The position numbers and the translations under genes are program-made. The notes beneath the pieces are model-generated. The model saw only the letters and a program-made list of their open reading frames with translations, was not told the DNA's origin and did no database searches. Shown piece after piece: positions 15,753 to 24,797 of a stretch of 64,000 nucleotides of DNA. Source of the DNA: Pseudomonas fulva 12-X (lineage in GTDB: Bacteria > Pseudomonadota > Gammaproteobacteria > Pseudomonadales > Pseudomonadaceae); NCBI RefSeq assembly GCF_000213805.1, contig NC_015556.1:248001-312000 (forward strand), read 5' to 3'. Numbering within the stretch: the stretch's first letter is position 1; every line of letters starts with the position of its first letter.

Positions 15753-18635
15753 ATGGGCATCATCACGCGACTCACCATGCTGCGCCGGGCTGGCTTGCCG
15801 TTCAGGAGCGTGATTTCCCTGATGGGGGTGGCCTGCATACTCACCGGCGCACTGATCGTGTATCTGGTGGGGCAGGCCGGAACCACCCAGGCCGTGCTGT
15901 CGATGACGACCACCAAGTTCCACGATGTCGGCAACCTCATGTCGGAACAGATGGGCCGCGTGCTCGAGCCTGTGCAGGCCACGTTGCGGCAGGTCTCGTT
16001 CGACCCGCTCACCACCGACACTCAGGTGGATGAGCGCCTGGCCCGGGCGTTCGTGCTGATCGAGGAACTCAAGGCCAACCCGCTGGTGACGGCCCTCTAC
16101 GTGGGCCATGCTTCGGGGGATTTTTTCCTGGCCCGGCGGCTGGATGCTGAAGATGCCCAGCGGCGTTTCCTGCCGCCAGCGGATGCCGTCTACCTGATCC
16201 AGTCGATGTCGCACCCGGCTGGCGGTGTGCCGCTGGGCGAATTCATTTTCTACGATGCACAACTCGACCTGCTTGAGCGGCGCCCTCAGCCTGACTACGC
16301 ATTCGACCCACGAGTGAGGCCTTGGTATCAGGCGGCCATGCAGGCCCCCGGCGTGCCCGCGCTGTCGCCACCCTACGTGTTCTTTACCACGCAGCAGATC
16401 GGCCTAACGCTCAGCCAGACCAGCCATGCCGGGGGCGCGGTGATTGGCATCGACGTAACGCTGAGCGACCTGGCCTCGTACCTGGGCAACCTGAAGTTGA
16501 CCCCAGGCACCGAACTGGCCCTGCTGGGCCCCGACAATCAGGTACTGGCTTACCCGGACATGTCCCGAGTGCTGATCCCCGGAGGCGACACATTCGACTT
16601 TCGCAAGATCGACGCTCTCGGCTCGCCGAGCCTGCTGCATCTGGTGAACACCCCGCAAAGCGGCTCGGCCGCTCAGGATTTCGACGTGGCCGGCCAGCGC
16701 TGGCTGGGCATGACGTTGCCCATCGCAACCTGGAAAAACCAGGGCGTACGGCTGCTGATGGCGGCCCCCTATCAGGAGCTGACGCAGGACATCAGCCAGA
16801 TGCAGCGCCGCACGCTTGTTTACATCGTCATCGCGGTGCTCGCTTTCCTGCCGTTGGGCTGGTGGGGCGGCAATCTGATCGGCCGGAGCCTGGGCCGCCT
16901 GACCCAGCGCACACAGGCCATCAGGCGGTTCGACTTCAAGGCCCACGAGGATGCAGGCCCCGTGAGCGTGGTGCGCGAAGTGGCTGAGCTGTCCCGCGAT
17001 ATGGACGCCATGGCGGATACCATCAACTCCTTCCTGACGATCAGCCAGCACCTGGCCACCGAGACCGACATGCCGCGCATGCTGCAAGCGGTGCTGCATG
17101 AGGTCGTGCATGCCACCCAGTGTGTGTCGGGTGCGGTCTACCTGTACCAGGACGGCAGCATGCAGCGCAGCGCCGTCGAAGGTGAGTACTGTGCGCGGCT
17201 GCCCAGCCAGTTCCGCTACGTTGCAGCCCAGGCGCCGCGCGTGGCCGCGCAGGCTGGTGCGCCTCGGCTGGAACAGGTGGACCTGGAACTGCGCGACCGC
17301 AGCGGCCAGTTGCAGGGGCTGCTGGTGCTGGCGCACCAGGGCATGGCCACCCATGCCGACGAAGGTTTTTCGGTATTCATGGCTCAACTGTCGGGCATGC
17401 TGGCCATCTCCATCGAAACGCGCCAGCTGATCGACGCACAGAAGAGCTTGCTCGACGGCGTGGTACGGCTCATGGCCGATGCCGTCGATGCCAAGAGCCC
17501 CTACACTGGCGGCCACTGCCAGCGTGTGCCGGAGTTGGCGCTGCTGCTGGCCGACCAGATGAACCGCGAGACGGCTGGCCCCTACAGCGGGTTCTGCATG
17601 GATACGGCGCAGCGTTATGAGTTCTATTTGGGCGCCTGGCTGCATGACTGCGGCAAGGTCACGTCGCCCGAGCACATCATCGACAAGGGCACCAAGCTCG
17701 AAACCATTTACAACCGTATTCACGAGGTGCGCATGCGCTTCGAGGTGCTGTGGCGTGACGCTGAAATTGCGCACCGCGACCGCCTGCTGGCGGGCCAGCC
17801 GGCTGATGTATCGACTGCCACCCTGCAGGCCCGACACCGCGAGCTGAGCGACGACTTCGCTTACGTCGCCCAGTGCAACATCGGCGGTGAAATGCTGGCC
17901 GATGCGGCCGTGGAACGTATCGAGCGTATCGGCGCCCAGGGCTGGGTCCGGCATTTCGATAACCGCTTGGGGCTGGCCATCGGTGAGCTGCGCCAATTGC
18001 AGGCCACAGAGCCCGACGCACCAGCGCTGCCGGTCGTGGAGCCGTTGCTGTCCAACCGGCCCGAGCACGCGATTGCCTGGGGCACTGATAAACCGCCTGT
18101 GGAAAAGCACGACCCGGCCAACCACTATGGTTTCGACATGCAGCTGCCGCCCCATCGGCAAAACATGGGCGAGCTGCACAACCTGTCGATTCGGCGCGGT
18201 ACGCTGACCGCCGAAGATCGCTTTCGCATCAACGACCATGTGGTGCAGACCTACATCATGCTGCGTAATCTGCCCTGGCCTCAGAACCTCGCGAAGGTGC
18301 CCGAGATCGCGGCCACTCACCACGAAAGACTCGACGGCAACGGTTACCCGCGCCGGCTAAGCGCCAGTGAGCTGACCACGGCCGACCGCATCATGACGCT
18401 GGCCGATGTGTTCGAAGCCCTGACCGCCGCCGACCGGCCCTATAAGGAGCCCAAGCGCCTGTCCGAGTCGCTGCGCATCATGGCCCTGATGTGCAAGGAC
18501 AACCACCTCGATGCCACACTGTTTCGCTATTTTCTGCATAGCGATATATGGCGCGTTTTCGCACAGCGCCACATGCACCCCAGCCAGATCGACACCGTGG
18601 ACATCGCGACACTTGAAGCACTGCTGCCCGCCTGA
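15753..18635 (+). CDS. Membrane sensor with Cache-like, GAF-like and HD-GYP domains (probable c-di-GMP phosphodiesterase)
   Basis: 960 aa from ATG 15753 (after GGCAGGTAG). A first membrane helix lies near residues 18-46. The periplasmic Cache-like domain (about 50-350, with DPRVRPWYQAAMQAPG) ends at a second helix (about 350-375), followed by a HAMP-like linker and a GAF-like domain (about 430-550). The HD-GYP domain starts about residue 570: SPYTGGHCQRVPEL, catalytic H631-D632 in WLHDCGK, HHERLDGNGYP with GYP at 864-866. The catalytic motifs look intact. HD and GYP are about 230 residues apart instead of the usual 60-70, because of a long insertion after RIHEVRMRFEVLW. It probably hydrolyses c-di-GMP in response to a periplasmic ligand. 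Confidence 0.87.
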   Translation: MGIITRLTMLRRAGLPFRSVISLMGVACILTGALIVYLVGQAGTTQAVLSMTTTKFHDVGNLMSEQMGRVLEPVQATLRQVSFDPLTTDTQVDERLARAFVLIEELKANPLVTALYVGHASGDFFLARRLDAEDAQRRFLPPADAVYLIQSMSHPAGGVPLGEFIFYDAQLDLLERRPQPDYAFDPRVRPWYQAAMQAPGVPALSPPYVFFTTQQIGLTLSQTSHAGGAVIGIDVTLSDLASYLGNLKLTPGTELALLGPDNQVLAYPDMSRVLIPGGDTFDFRKIDALGSPSLLHLVNTPQSGSAAQDFDVAGQRWLGMTLPIATWKNQGVRLLMAAPYQELTQDISQMQRRTLVYIVIAVLAFLPLGWWGGNLIGRSLGRLTQRTQAIRRFDFKAHEDAGPVSVVREVAELSRDMDAMADTINSFLTISQHLATETDMPRMLQAVLHEVVHATQCVSGAVYLYQDGSMQRSAVEGEYCARLPSQFRYVAAQAPRVAAQAGAPRLEQVDLELRDRSGQLQGLLVLAHQGMATHADEGFSVFMAQLSGMLAISIETRQLIDAQKSLLDGVVRLMADAVDAKSPYTGGHCQRVPELALLLADQMNRETAGPYSGFCMDTAQRYEFYLGAWLHDCGKVTSPEHIIDKGTKLETIYNRIHEVRMRFEVLWRDAEIAHRDRLLAGQPADVSTATLQARHRELSDDFAYVAQCNIGGEMLADAAVERIERIGAQGWVRHFDNRLGLAIGELRQLQATEPDAPALPVVEPLLSNRPEHAIAWGTDKPPVEKHDPANHYGFDMQLPPHRQNMGELHNLSIRRGTLTAEDRFRINDHVVQTYIMLRNLPWPQNLAKVPEIAATHHERLDGNGYPRRLSASELTTADRIMTLADVFEALTAADRPYKEPKRLSESLRIMALMCKDNHLDATLFRYFLHSDIWRVFAQRHMHPSQIDTVDIATLEALLPA

Positions 18636-18881
18636 ATGGGCACCATGGTCGGTTGCCTAGGCTGCCCGGGAGTCACCTGCTTCAGCCTCGCCCGGCAAGA
18701 GCCCGCTCGGTCGCAGCCGGCCTACCTTTGCGCGAGCCCGGCGCTATCTGCGCAAGATTCAGGACGCACCCGCCGCCACTGTGGCGTAACCGAAAGCCTG
18801 AACTTTGCCGCGCCCGTCGGTGACTGAATACACAAGGGCCGCACCACTGCCCATTTTCAGTTACCAGCCCTGGAGGCGGAT

Positions 18882-19097
18882 ATGTCGGATCATCACACTT
18901 ACAAGAAGGTCGAGCTGGTTGGCTCGTCCACTTCGAGTATCGAAGATGCCATCAACAATGCCCTGGCCGAGGCCAGCAAGAGCATTCGGCATCTGGAGTG
19001 GTTCGAAATCACCGAAACCCGTGGTCACATCGCCGACGGCGCAGTGGCTCACTATCAGGTAACCCTGAAGGTTGGCTTCCGCATCGCCAACAGCTGA
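18882..19097 (+). CDS. Dodecin family flavin-binding protein
   Basis: 71 aa. The whole sequence fits the dodecin family: it begins [16 protein letters not shown], with [20 protein letters not shown] forming the helix and [11 protein letters not shown] carrying the flavin-stacking Trp. Dodecins form hollow dodecamers that store or buffer FMN, FAD or riboflavin. ATG 18882 follows TGGAGGCGGAT. It is a single-gene unit; the 246-bp gap before it has no recognisable gene. Confidence 0.93.
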   Translation: MSDHHTYKKVELVGSSTSSIEDAINNALAEASKSIRHLEWFEITETRGHIADGAVAHYQVTLKVGFRIANS

Positions 19098-19205
19098 TCG
19101 CGGGCATCGCAGCCGCAGGACTTGCCAGACCGGCAATCAGCGGCTTTCATTGAGCCGGGCCAATTTCAGCCCGGCGTTGTTCACTGGTACGAGGGAGCGT
19201 TTGTG

Positions 19206-19430
19206 ATGAAGAACGTGTTGTTTGCAGCAGCCCTGATGGCATTCGCTGGCTCGACCTTCGCGGCGGCCAAAGACTGCGAAACGCTGAAAGGCGAGATCGA
19301 TGCGAAGCTCCAGGCCAAGGGCGTTTCGTCCTACACCCTGGAAATCGTCGACAAAGGCAGCGTGACCGACCGCCAGGTCGTGGGCACCTGCGGTGGTGAC
19401 ACCAAGGAAATCGTCTACCAGCGCAACTGA
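19206..19430 (+). CDS. DUF1161 family small periplasmic protein
   Basis: 74 aa. A signal peptide (MKNVLFAAALMAFAGSTFAA) is followed by the DUF1161 core: KDCETLKGEIDAKLQAKGV, SYTLEIVDKG and VVGTCGGDTKEIVYQRN. Two conserved Cys remain after cleavage and could form a periplasmic disulfide. ATG 19206 follows GAGGGAG. Function is unknown. A clear paralogue lies at 22784-23038. It is followed by a terminator. Confidence 0.88.
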   Translation: MKNVLFAAALMAFAGSTFAAAKDCETLKGEIDAKLQAKGVSSYTLEIVDKGSVTDRQVVGTCGGDTKEIVYQRN

Positions 19431-19444
19431 TGACGATGGCCTGA

Positions 19445-19478
19445 AGCCGGCTCGCAGCCTCTGCGCAGCCGGCTTTTT
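19445..19478 (+). terminator. Terminator after the first DUF1161 gene
   Basis: Stem AGCCGGC / GCCGGCT (19445-19451 with 19468-19474) with a 16-base loop is followed by TTTT. It lies 14 bp after the stop codon. Confidence 0.8.
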
Positions 19479-19589
19479 ACTGCCTGCGATTTGCCACGAG
19501 TTGGCCTGAGCCGGTCGGGAGGCGTAGGATAAGACCTACTGTTTTACTCGGATAAGGCCGCGGCGTTATCCATCAGCAAGGGTTTTCTC

Positions 19590-20585
19590 ATGTCCGCACT
19601 CGCCAAACTCCCGTTCTCCGTTCTCGATCTGGCGCCGATCCGCGACACCGGCAGCGCCCAGCAGGCGCTGCATAATTCGCTGGCGCTGGCCCGGCACGTC
19701 GAGGCGCTGGACTTCAACCGCTTCTGGGTCGCCGAGCACCACAACATGGACGGCATCGCCAGTTCGGCCACCGCCGTGTTGCTTGGCTACCTGGCCGCCG
19801 GCACCTCGCGCATTCGCCTGGGCTCGGGCGGCGTGATGCTGCCCAACCACGCGCCGCTGGTGATTGCCGAGCAGTTCGGCACCCTGGCGACCCTGTATCC
19901 GGGGCGCATCGAGCTGGGCCTGGGCCGCGCGCCCGGCGCCGATCAGTTCACCGCCCATGCGCTGCGCCGCGAGCGCTCCGGCAGCGCCGACGACTTCCCC
20001 CAGGATGTCGCCGAGCTGCAGCGCTACCTTGGCCCGCGCACCTCGGACCAACGCGTGATCGCCATGCCCGGCAGCGGCACCAACGTACCGATCTGGCTGC
20101 TCGGCTCGAGCCTGTTCAGCGCCCAGCTGGCCGGTGAGCGCGGTTTACCCTATGCCTTCGCTTCGCACTTCGCGCCGCGTTACGTGCACGAGGCGATTCG
20201 CGTCTACCGCAACGCCTTCACGCCTTCCGAGGTGCTCGACAAGCCCTACGTGATGCTCGGCGTACCGCTGCTGGCTGCCGATACCGACGAGCAGGCGCAG
20301 TATCTGGCGACCTCGGCCTACCAGCGCATCCTCTCGCTGATCCGCGGTCAGAGCCTGGTGCAGCGCCCGCCGGTGGAGTCGATGGAAGGTTTGTGGCTGC
20401 CCCATGAGCGCGATGCGGTGGGCAGCTTCCTGGGCATGGCGGTGATCGGCGGGCCGCAGAAAATCCGCGCACGCCTGGAAGTGCTGCTGGAACAGACCGA
20501 GGCCGACGAGCTGATCTTCACCTGCGATCACTACGACTTCGCCGACCGTCTGCACGCCTTCGACATCCTCGCCAGCCTGCGCTGA
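19590..20585 (+). CDS. Luciferase-like flavin-dependent monooxygenase (LLM class, YhbW-like)
   Basis: 331 aa TIM-barrel flavoprotein of the bacterial luciferase superfamily. The N-terminus has [19 protein letters not shown]. The flavin-binding features are [40 protein letters not shown] and [11 protein letters not shown], all typical of the MsnO8/YhbW branch. It would use FMNH2 and O2; the substrate is unknown. ATG 19590 lies after a short leader. The next gene is an OsmC-family protein on the same strand 86 bp on, a possible oxidative-stress pairing, though this is only neighbourhood inference. Confidence 0.88.
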   Translation: MSALAKLPFSVLDLAPIRDTGSAQQALHNSLALARHVEALDFNRFWVAEHHNMDGIASSATAVLLGYLAAGTSRIRLGSGGVMLPNHAPLVIAEQFGTLATLYPGRIELGLGRAPGADQFTAHALRRERSGSADDFPQDVAELQRYLGPRTSDQRVIAMPGSGTNVPIWLLGSSLFSAQLAGERGLPYAFASHFAPRYVHEAIRVYRNAFTPSEVLDKPYVMLGVPLLAADTDEQAQYLATSAYQRILSLIRGQSLVQRPPVESMEGLWLPHERDAVGSFLGMAVIGGPQKIRARLEVLLEQTEADELIFTCDHYDFADRLHAFDILASLR

Positions 20586-20671
20586 GCGCGGCGCCGCGGC
20601 GGCAAAAAACTCGAACTTGCCGGGCCGCTGTCTCTCTGAATTCTGAACCCCTTATCAACAGGAGCGTAAAG

Positions 20672-21097
20672 ATGAAGAAGACAGCATCGGCCCACTGGCA
20701 GGGTGGGATCAAAGACGGCAAGGGCACCATTTCCACCCAGAGCGGTGTGCTCAAAGAGCAGCCCTACGGCTTCAATACACGCTTCGAAGACAAGCCCGGC
20801 ACCAACCCGGAAGAGCTGATCGGCGCGGCCCACGCCGGCTGCTTCTCCATGGCGCTGTCCAAGGAGCTGGGCGAGGCAGGCATGACCGCTGAGAGCATCG
20901 ACACCAAGGCTGAGGTCACGCTGGACAAGCAGGATGGCGGCTTCGCCATCACCGCCGTACACCTGTCGCTGAAAGCCAAGATTCCGGGCGCTGACCGCGC
21001 CGCCTTCGAGAAAGCGGTCGAGACCGCCAAGACCGGTTGCCCGGTATCCAAGGTGCTGAACGCCGAGATCACCCTGGAAGCCGTGCTGGAAGCCTGA
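20672..21097 (+). CDS. OsmC-family peroxiredoxin
   Basis: 141 aa. OsmC proteins reduce organic hydroperoxides with two active-site cysteines, here C57 (GAAHAGCFSMALS) and C123 (TGCPVSKVL). The N-terminal MKKTASAHWQGGIKDGKGTI and FNTRFEDKPGTNPEEL match the OsmC rather than the Ohr subgroup. ATG 20672 follows ACAGGAGCG. It is a cytoplasmic defence protein and is followed by a strong terminator that also closes the convergent lipoprotein gene. Confidence 0.92.
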   Translation: MKKTASAHWQGGIKDGKGTISTQSGVLKEQPYGFNTRFEDKPGTNPEELIGAAHAGCFSMALSKELGEAGMTAESIDTKAEVTLDKQDGGFAITAVHLSLKAKIPGADRAAFEKAVETAKTGCPVSKVLNAEITLEAVLEA

Positions 21098-21107
21098 TGG
21101 TTCCACC

Positions 21108-21137
21108 TGAGCCGCCTTGCGCGGCTCAGTCATTTTT
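21108..21137 (+). terminator. Terminator after the OsmC gene
   Basis: An 8-bp perfect stem TGAGCCGC / GCGGCTCA (21108-21115 with 21121-21128), loop CTTGC, then AGTCA-like bases and TTTTT (21133-21137 region). It lies between convergent genes. Confidence 0.85.
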
Positions 21138-21148
21138 ATCCCCTCAGA

Positions 21149-21568
21149 TCAAAAGGTGCCGCAGCGCAGATTCTTGCCCTGCGCCAACACGTTGCGGTCA
21201 GCATCGTAGAGCACGGTATAAGCACGCATCGCTGCCGAGCGGGCCTCGACGCGATAGCGCTGGCCAGCCTTGAAGCCGTCATAGCGAATGCGCACATCGC
21301 AGGTCAGCTCCTGTGGCTCGGAGATCATCGACACGCCACCGCCGCCAGCAATCTCGAAGCGATAGCGCATCTCCAGCTCATGGGCGCCAGGGGTGACCTG
21401 AAAATAGCGACCGTCACTGACGCGCTCGCGATCCAGGCGCTCGGCCATCAGCAGGTCGATACCTTCGCCCTTGAGGTCGATCCAGGCCATGTTCGGGTCG
21501 GCGGCCGGCAGCGGCGACGCACAGGCGCCGAGGAGCAGCAGGCTGGCAAGCAGGAGGTGCTGGCGCAT
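21149..21568 (-). CDS. Putative lipoprotein of unknown function
   Basis: 139 aa. It starts with a lipoprotein signal (MRQHLLLASLLLLGAC) whose lipobox Cys is C16. The rest is a beta-rich region: GEGIDLLMAERLDRERVSD, YFQVTPGAHELEMRYRFE and FKAGQRYRVEARS. PGAHELEM with a later YRVEA resembles small PEGA-like or OB-like envelope lipoproteins, but I do not recognise the family. ATG 21568 is preceded (minus strand) by GGGAG at good spacing. It is convergent with osmC and divergent from the aminopeptidase gene. Confidence 0.72.
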   Translation of the reverse strand: MRQHLLLASLLLLGACASPLPAADPNMAWIDLKGEGIDLLMAERLDRERVSDGRYFQVTPGAHELEMRYRFEIAGGGGVSMISEPQELTCDVRIRYDGFKAGQRYRVEARSAAMRAYTVLYDADRNVLAQGKNLRCGTF

Positions 21569-21661
21569 GGTGGTGTCTCCCGGTGAAGCGATTCAGAGGT
21601 GACGGCAGTATCGCGCAAAGCGGCCGCGACTTCGCGGTAGGATGAGCCGATCTCCCTTAGC

Positions 21662-22750
21662 ATGACGACGGCCATGCTCAAGCAGCGCATTTCCTCTGTA
21701 GTCGACCTGTCGCGGCGCGCCGCGGTTCCCCTGCTGGCCTTGGCGCTGAGCGGCTGCAGTACGGTCGATTATTACGGGCAACTGGCCCGTGGGCAGCTGC
21801 AATTGCTGAGCGCGCGGCAGCCGGTGCAGGCGCTGGTCGAGGATCCTGCCACCGAGCCGAAGCTGCGCGAACGCCTGGAGCTGTCCCAGCATGCGCGGCG
21901 TTTCGCCAGTGAAAAGCTGGCGCTGCCGGACAACCGCAGCTACCGACTGTATGCCGATCTGCACCGGCCCTTCGTGGTATGGAACCTGTTCGCCACCGAG
22001 GAGTTCTCGCTGCAGCCCCAGCTGCACTGCTTCCCCATCGCCGGCTGCGTGGCCTACCGCGGCTTCTACGAGCAGAGCAGGGCGCGCGGGGCGGCGGCGT
22101 TGCTCAAGGCCCAGGGGCTGGATACCTATCTGGGCGGCGTGGAAGCCTATTCGACCCTGGGCTGGTTCGATGACCCGATCCTCAACACCATGCTGCGCTG
22201 GAGCGATGAGCGCCTGGTGGCGGTGATCTTCCATGAGCTGGCGCACCAGCAGTACTACCTGGCGGGTGACACGGCGTTCAACGAGTCCTACGCCACCTTC
22301 GTCGAGCAGGAGGGTTTGCGGCAATGGAGCGCGGCGCACGGGCTGCCGGCGCCCAAGGCGGTTGGCGTGCAGCCCCGCGAGCAGTTCACCGCGCTGGTGC
22401 TGGCCAGCCGCGCGCGCCTGGAAAAGCTCTACACCAGCGGTCTGGATGCCGAGGCCATGCGCGCCGGCAAGCAGGCCGAATTCGAGCGCCTGCGCGCGGA
22501 TTATCGAGCGCTGCGCGCCAGCCAGTGGAAGGGTGTCGGCTACTACGACAGCTGGATCGACGGGCCGCTGAACAACGCCAAGCTGCTGCCGTTCGGCCTC
22601 TATGATCAATGGGTTTCAGCCTTTGCCGGGCTGTTCGCCGAGGTGCAGGGCGACTGGCCGACGTTCTACCAGCGAGTCGCCGAGCTGGGCGCTTTGCCGC
22701 CAACGCAACGGCAGATACAACTGCAGGCGTTGTCCGTTGTCGGAGAGTAG
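21662..22750 (+). CDS. Putative zinc aminopeptidase lipoprotein (Aminopep/PF10023-like)
   Basis: 362 aa. An N-terminal lipobox (LLALALSGCS, Cys about 32) indicates membrane anchoring. The zinc-peptidase motif H191-E-L-A-H195 occurs in VIFHELAHQQYYLAGDTAFN, followed by NESYATFVEQEGL with the probable third ligand Glu; this combination is characteristic of the predicted aminopeptidase family PF10023. Other family regions are SARQPVQALVED and AYSTLGWFDDPILNTML. An alternative ATG at 21674 in the same frame is equally plausible, because neither has a strong ribosome site. The substrate is unknown. It is adjacent to a DUF1161 gene on the same strand. Confidence 0.82.
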   Translation: MTTAMLKQRISSVVDLSRRAAVPLLALALSGCSTVDYYGQLARGQLQLLSARQPVQALVEDPATEPKLRERLELSQHARRFASEKLALPDNRSYRLYADLHRPFVVWNLFATEEFSLQPQLHCFPIAGCVAYRGFYEQSRARGAAALLKAQGLDTYLGGVEAYSTLGWFDDPILNTMLRWSDERLVAVIFHELAHQQYYLAGDTAFNESYATFVEQEGLRQWSAAHGLPAPKAVGVQPREQFTALVLASRARLEKLYTSGLDAEAMRAGKQAEFERLRADYRALRASQWKGVGYYDSWIDGPLNNAKLLPFGLYDQWVSAFAGLFAEVQGDWPTFYQRVAELGALPPTQRQIQLQALSVVGE

Positions 22751-22783
22751 GGTCCGAACAACCAGACGCAGAGGAAGGTCGTG

Positions 22784-23038
22784 ATGAGAGGATGGATGGC
22801 AGCGATGCTGGTGCTGGGCGTGCTGAGCAGCAGTGCCTGGGCGTCGCCCAAATCGTGCGAGGAGCTCAAGAAGGAAATCGAGGTCAAGATCCAGGCTGCG
22901 GGCGTTACCAGCTATACGCTGGAAATCGTGCCCAACGAAGAGGTCGAGGATGACGCCATGGTGATCGGTACCTGCGATGGCGGCAGCCGCAAGGTGATCT
23001 ACCAGCGCAACGACCTGACCGGCTCGCGGATGATGTAG
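22784..23038 (+). CDS. DUF1161 family small periplasmic protein, second copy
   Basis: 84 aa. Signal peptide MRGWMAAMLVLGVLSSSAWA, then SPKSCEELKKEIEVKIQAAG, SYTLEIVPNEEVEDD and VIGTCDGGSRKVIYQRND. It aligns along its length with the gene at 19206-19430: the same Cys pair, the same SYTLEIV and VxYQRN ends. ATG 22784 is preferred over GTG 22781, with GAGGAAGG upstream. Function unknown. It may be cotranscribed with the aminopeptidase gene, 33 bp upstream. Confidence 0.87.
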   Translation: MRGWMAAMLVLGVLSSSAWASPKSCEELKKEIEVKIQAAGVTSYTLEIVPNEEVEDDAMVIGTCDGGSRKVIYQRNDLTGSRMM

Positions 23039-23054
23039 CGGCGCGCGCCGCTAC
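23035..23054. terminator. Perfect 20-bp palindrome between convergent genes
   Basis: GTAGCGGCGC / GCGCCGCTAC reads identically on both strands. It starts inside the last codons of the DUF1161 gene and ends 3 bp before the HAD gene stop. No T tract follows on the plus strand. It could serve as a bidirectional mRNA 3' end. Confidence 0.45.
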
Positions 23055-23057
23055 CCC

Positions 23058-23705
23058 TTAGCCGATGAACGCCTGGTGCAGCTGCGCCAGGGTCTGCACA
23101 TGGTAAGCCGGTCGCTCGCCAGCGAGCTCTTCCAGGCTGCCGAATCCGTAACCGACCGCCACCGCCTGCAAGCCGTTGCTGTGGGCGCCGATCAGATCGT
23201 GCTTGCGATCGCCGATCATCAGCGTGTCGGCTGCATCCAGGCCTTCCTGCTCGAGCAGATGGGCGATCAGCTCCACCTTGTGGGTGCGCGTGCCGTCCAG
23301 TTCGCTGCCGTAGATGGCCTTGAAGTAGCGGGCGAAATCGAAGTGACGGGCGATCTCGCTGGCGAACACCGTCGGTTTGCTGGTGGCGATGTACAGGGTG
23401 CGGCCCTGTTCCTGCAGCAGTTGCAGCAACTCGATCACGCCGTCGAACAGCTGGTTTTCGTACAGGCCAACTTCGCGGAAACGGTCGCGGTAGTGGTTCA
23501 CTGCTTCCCAGGCACGTGCCTCGCTGAGGCTATAGGTGTGCATGAAACACTGCAGCAGCGGTGGGCCGATGAAGTGCTCCAGCGCTACCAGGTCGGGCTC
23601 GTGTATATCCAGTTTCGACAGCGCATATTGCACCGAGCGGGTGATGCCTTCACGCGGGTCGGTGAGGGTGCCGTCGAGGTCGAAGAGAACGGTGCGCTGC
23701 TGCAT
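23058..23705 (-). CDS. HAD-family phosphatase (phosphoglycolate phosphatase/5'-nucleotidase-like)
   Basis: 215 aa. Haloacid-dehalogenase hydrolase, subfamily I cap. Motif I is LFDLDGTLTDP (nucleophile D9, acid D11), motif II is the Thr/Ser in LYIATSKP, and motif IV is the acidic pair in MIGDRKHDLIGAHSNG. Cap-region features (GITRSVQYALSKL, FIGPPLL) match the Gph/PA0065-like 5'-nucleotidase group. In P. aeruginosa a similar HAD gene lies near the H1-T6SS locus, agreeing with this context. The exact substrate, phosphoglycolate or nucleotide, cannot be decided. Confidence 0.87.
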   Translation of the reverse strand: MQQRTVLFDLDGTLTDPREGITRSVQYALSKLDIHEPDLVALEHFIGPPLLQCFMHTYSLSEARAWEAVNHYRDRFREVGLYENQLFDGVIELLQLLQEQGRTLYIATSKPTVFASEIARHFDFARYFKAIYGSELDGTRTHKVELIAHLLEQEGLDAADTLMIGDRKHDLIGAHSNGLQAVAVGYGFGSLEELAGERPAYHVQTLAQLHQAFIG

Positions 23706-23768
23706 TTCTGAGTATCCACTGGCCTGAATCGGCGCGGATTGTCCCGCACCGCAAGGCGCGGGGGCAAA

Positions 23769-24731
23769 TCAGACGGCGAGTGGGCGGTACACCCAGCGCA
23801 GGCTCAGGTAGGTCAGCGGCCACAGCAGCGCCAGCAGCAAGAGCCCGAACAGCAGCATCAGCGCCAGCACCAGAAATTCCGAGCCGGCATACAGTGCTAC
23901 CAGCAATATGAACGCCAGCACGCCGGCCACCAGCAGCCAGATGGCCATGCACAGCAACACGCTCGCCAGCAGACGGCCAACGGCCAGCCGCGGCAATTTC
24001 GCCGGTAGCGAGCGATAGGCGGCAATCATCGCCACCAGCCCATACACCAGGCCGACCACGCTGCTGAGCCCCAGCAGCCACTCCATGCCATAAGGGCTGA
24101 TCACCTGGGTGGGCAGTAGCGTCAGCAGCTTGGTGTAGAGCACGATGAACAGCAGGCCGAAGGCCAGGGCGGCTTCACCGCGGCTCACCTGGGTAAGGCC
24201 GCTCTGGAACTGCCCCGCGCGGCGCATCAGGTACAGGCTCAACCACAGTGGCAACAGGGTCGCCAGCACGAACGAAACCAGGTTCAGCGGTAGCATGAGC
24301 AACGTCGGCGAGAGTCCACCGGCATTTTCATACAGCGAAGGCGCCAGCTGAGCCCACAGCAGGTTGTAGAGCAGGCCGACCACGAAAATGGCAACCAGGT
24401 AGAGGCCCACGAACAGCGCGACAAGTAGAGCCGGGCGGCTGACATCCACCAGGCTGTGACGCTGCAGGTAATAGCGGGCGAGCAGCAGTGCGCTGCAACC
24501 GTCGACCGCCAGCGCGCTGAGCCAATAGCCACCCAACTGCCACAGGTTATTCAGGTAAGCCTGGAAATGCTCCGGCTCCAGGGTCAGCCACATGATGACC
24601 CAGCGAATCACGATGCTGGCAGTGCAGCACGCCAGCGCCGTGAACAGCAGGCGCATGGGCAGTCGCGACCCTTGGCGTTCGCCATTGGGCGAGTCAGGCG
24701 CTACCGGGTTGATCGCGTAGGGGTTGACCAT
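23769..24731 (-). CDS. Multi-pass membrane protein of unknown function
   Basis: 320 aa with about 7-8 hydrophobic segments, the last two being long leucine-rich stretches such as LVLALMLLFGLLLLALLW. The N-terminal cytoplasmic part is proline/asparagine-rich (MVNPYAINPVAPDSPNGE). I recognise no catalytic or transport motif and no named family. ATG 24731 is preceded on its strand by AGGAA. It is the downstream member of a minus-strand group with the next gene and the CbrC-like gene, all lying behind vgrG. Confidence 0.68.
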   Translation of the reverse strand: MVNPYAINPVAPDSPNGERQGSRLPMRLLFTALACCTASIVIRWVIMWLTLEPEHFQAYLNNLWQLGGYWLSALAVDGCSALLLARYYLQRHSLVDVSRPALLVALFVGLYLVAIFVVGLLYNLLWAQLAPSLYENAGGLSPTLLMLPLNLVSFVLATLLPLWLSLYLMRRAGQFQSGLTQVSRGEAALAFGLLFIVLYTKLLTLLPTQVISPYGMEWLLGLSSVVGLVYGLVAMIAAYRSLPAKLPRLAVGRLLASVLLCMAIWLLVAGVLAFILLVALYAGSEFLVLALMLLFGLLLLALLWPLTYLSLRWVYRPLAV

Positions 24732-24797
24732 GAAGATTCCTGATTAGGCAGCAGAGCTGCGGTTGACGGCGGACGGTATGGCGATTCAGGCGGGGCC

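Noticed and set aside
16404..18323. 639-codon open frame opposite the HD-GYP gene
   Set aside because: Same mirror effect; no recognisable domain.
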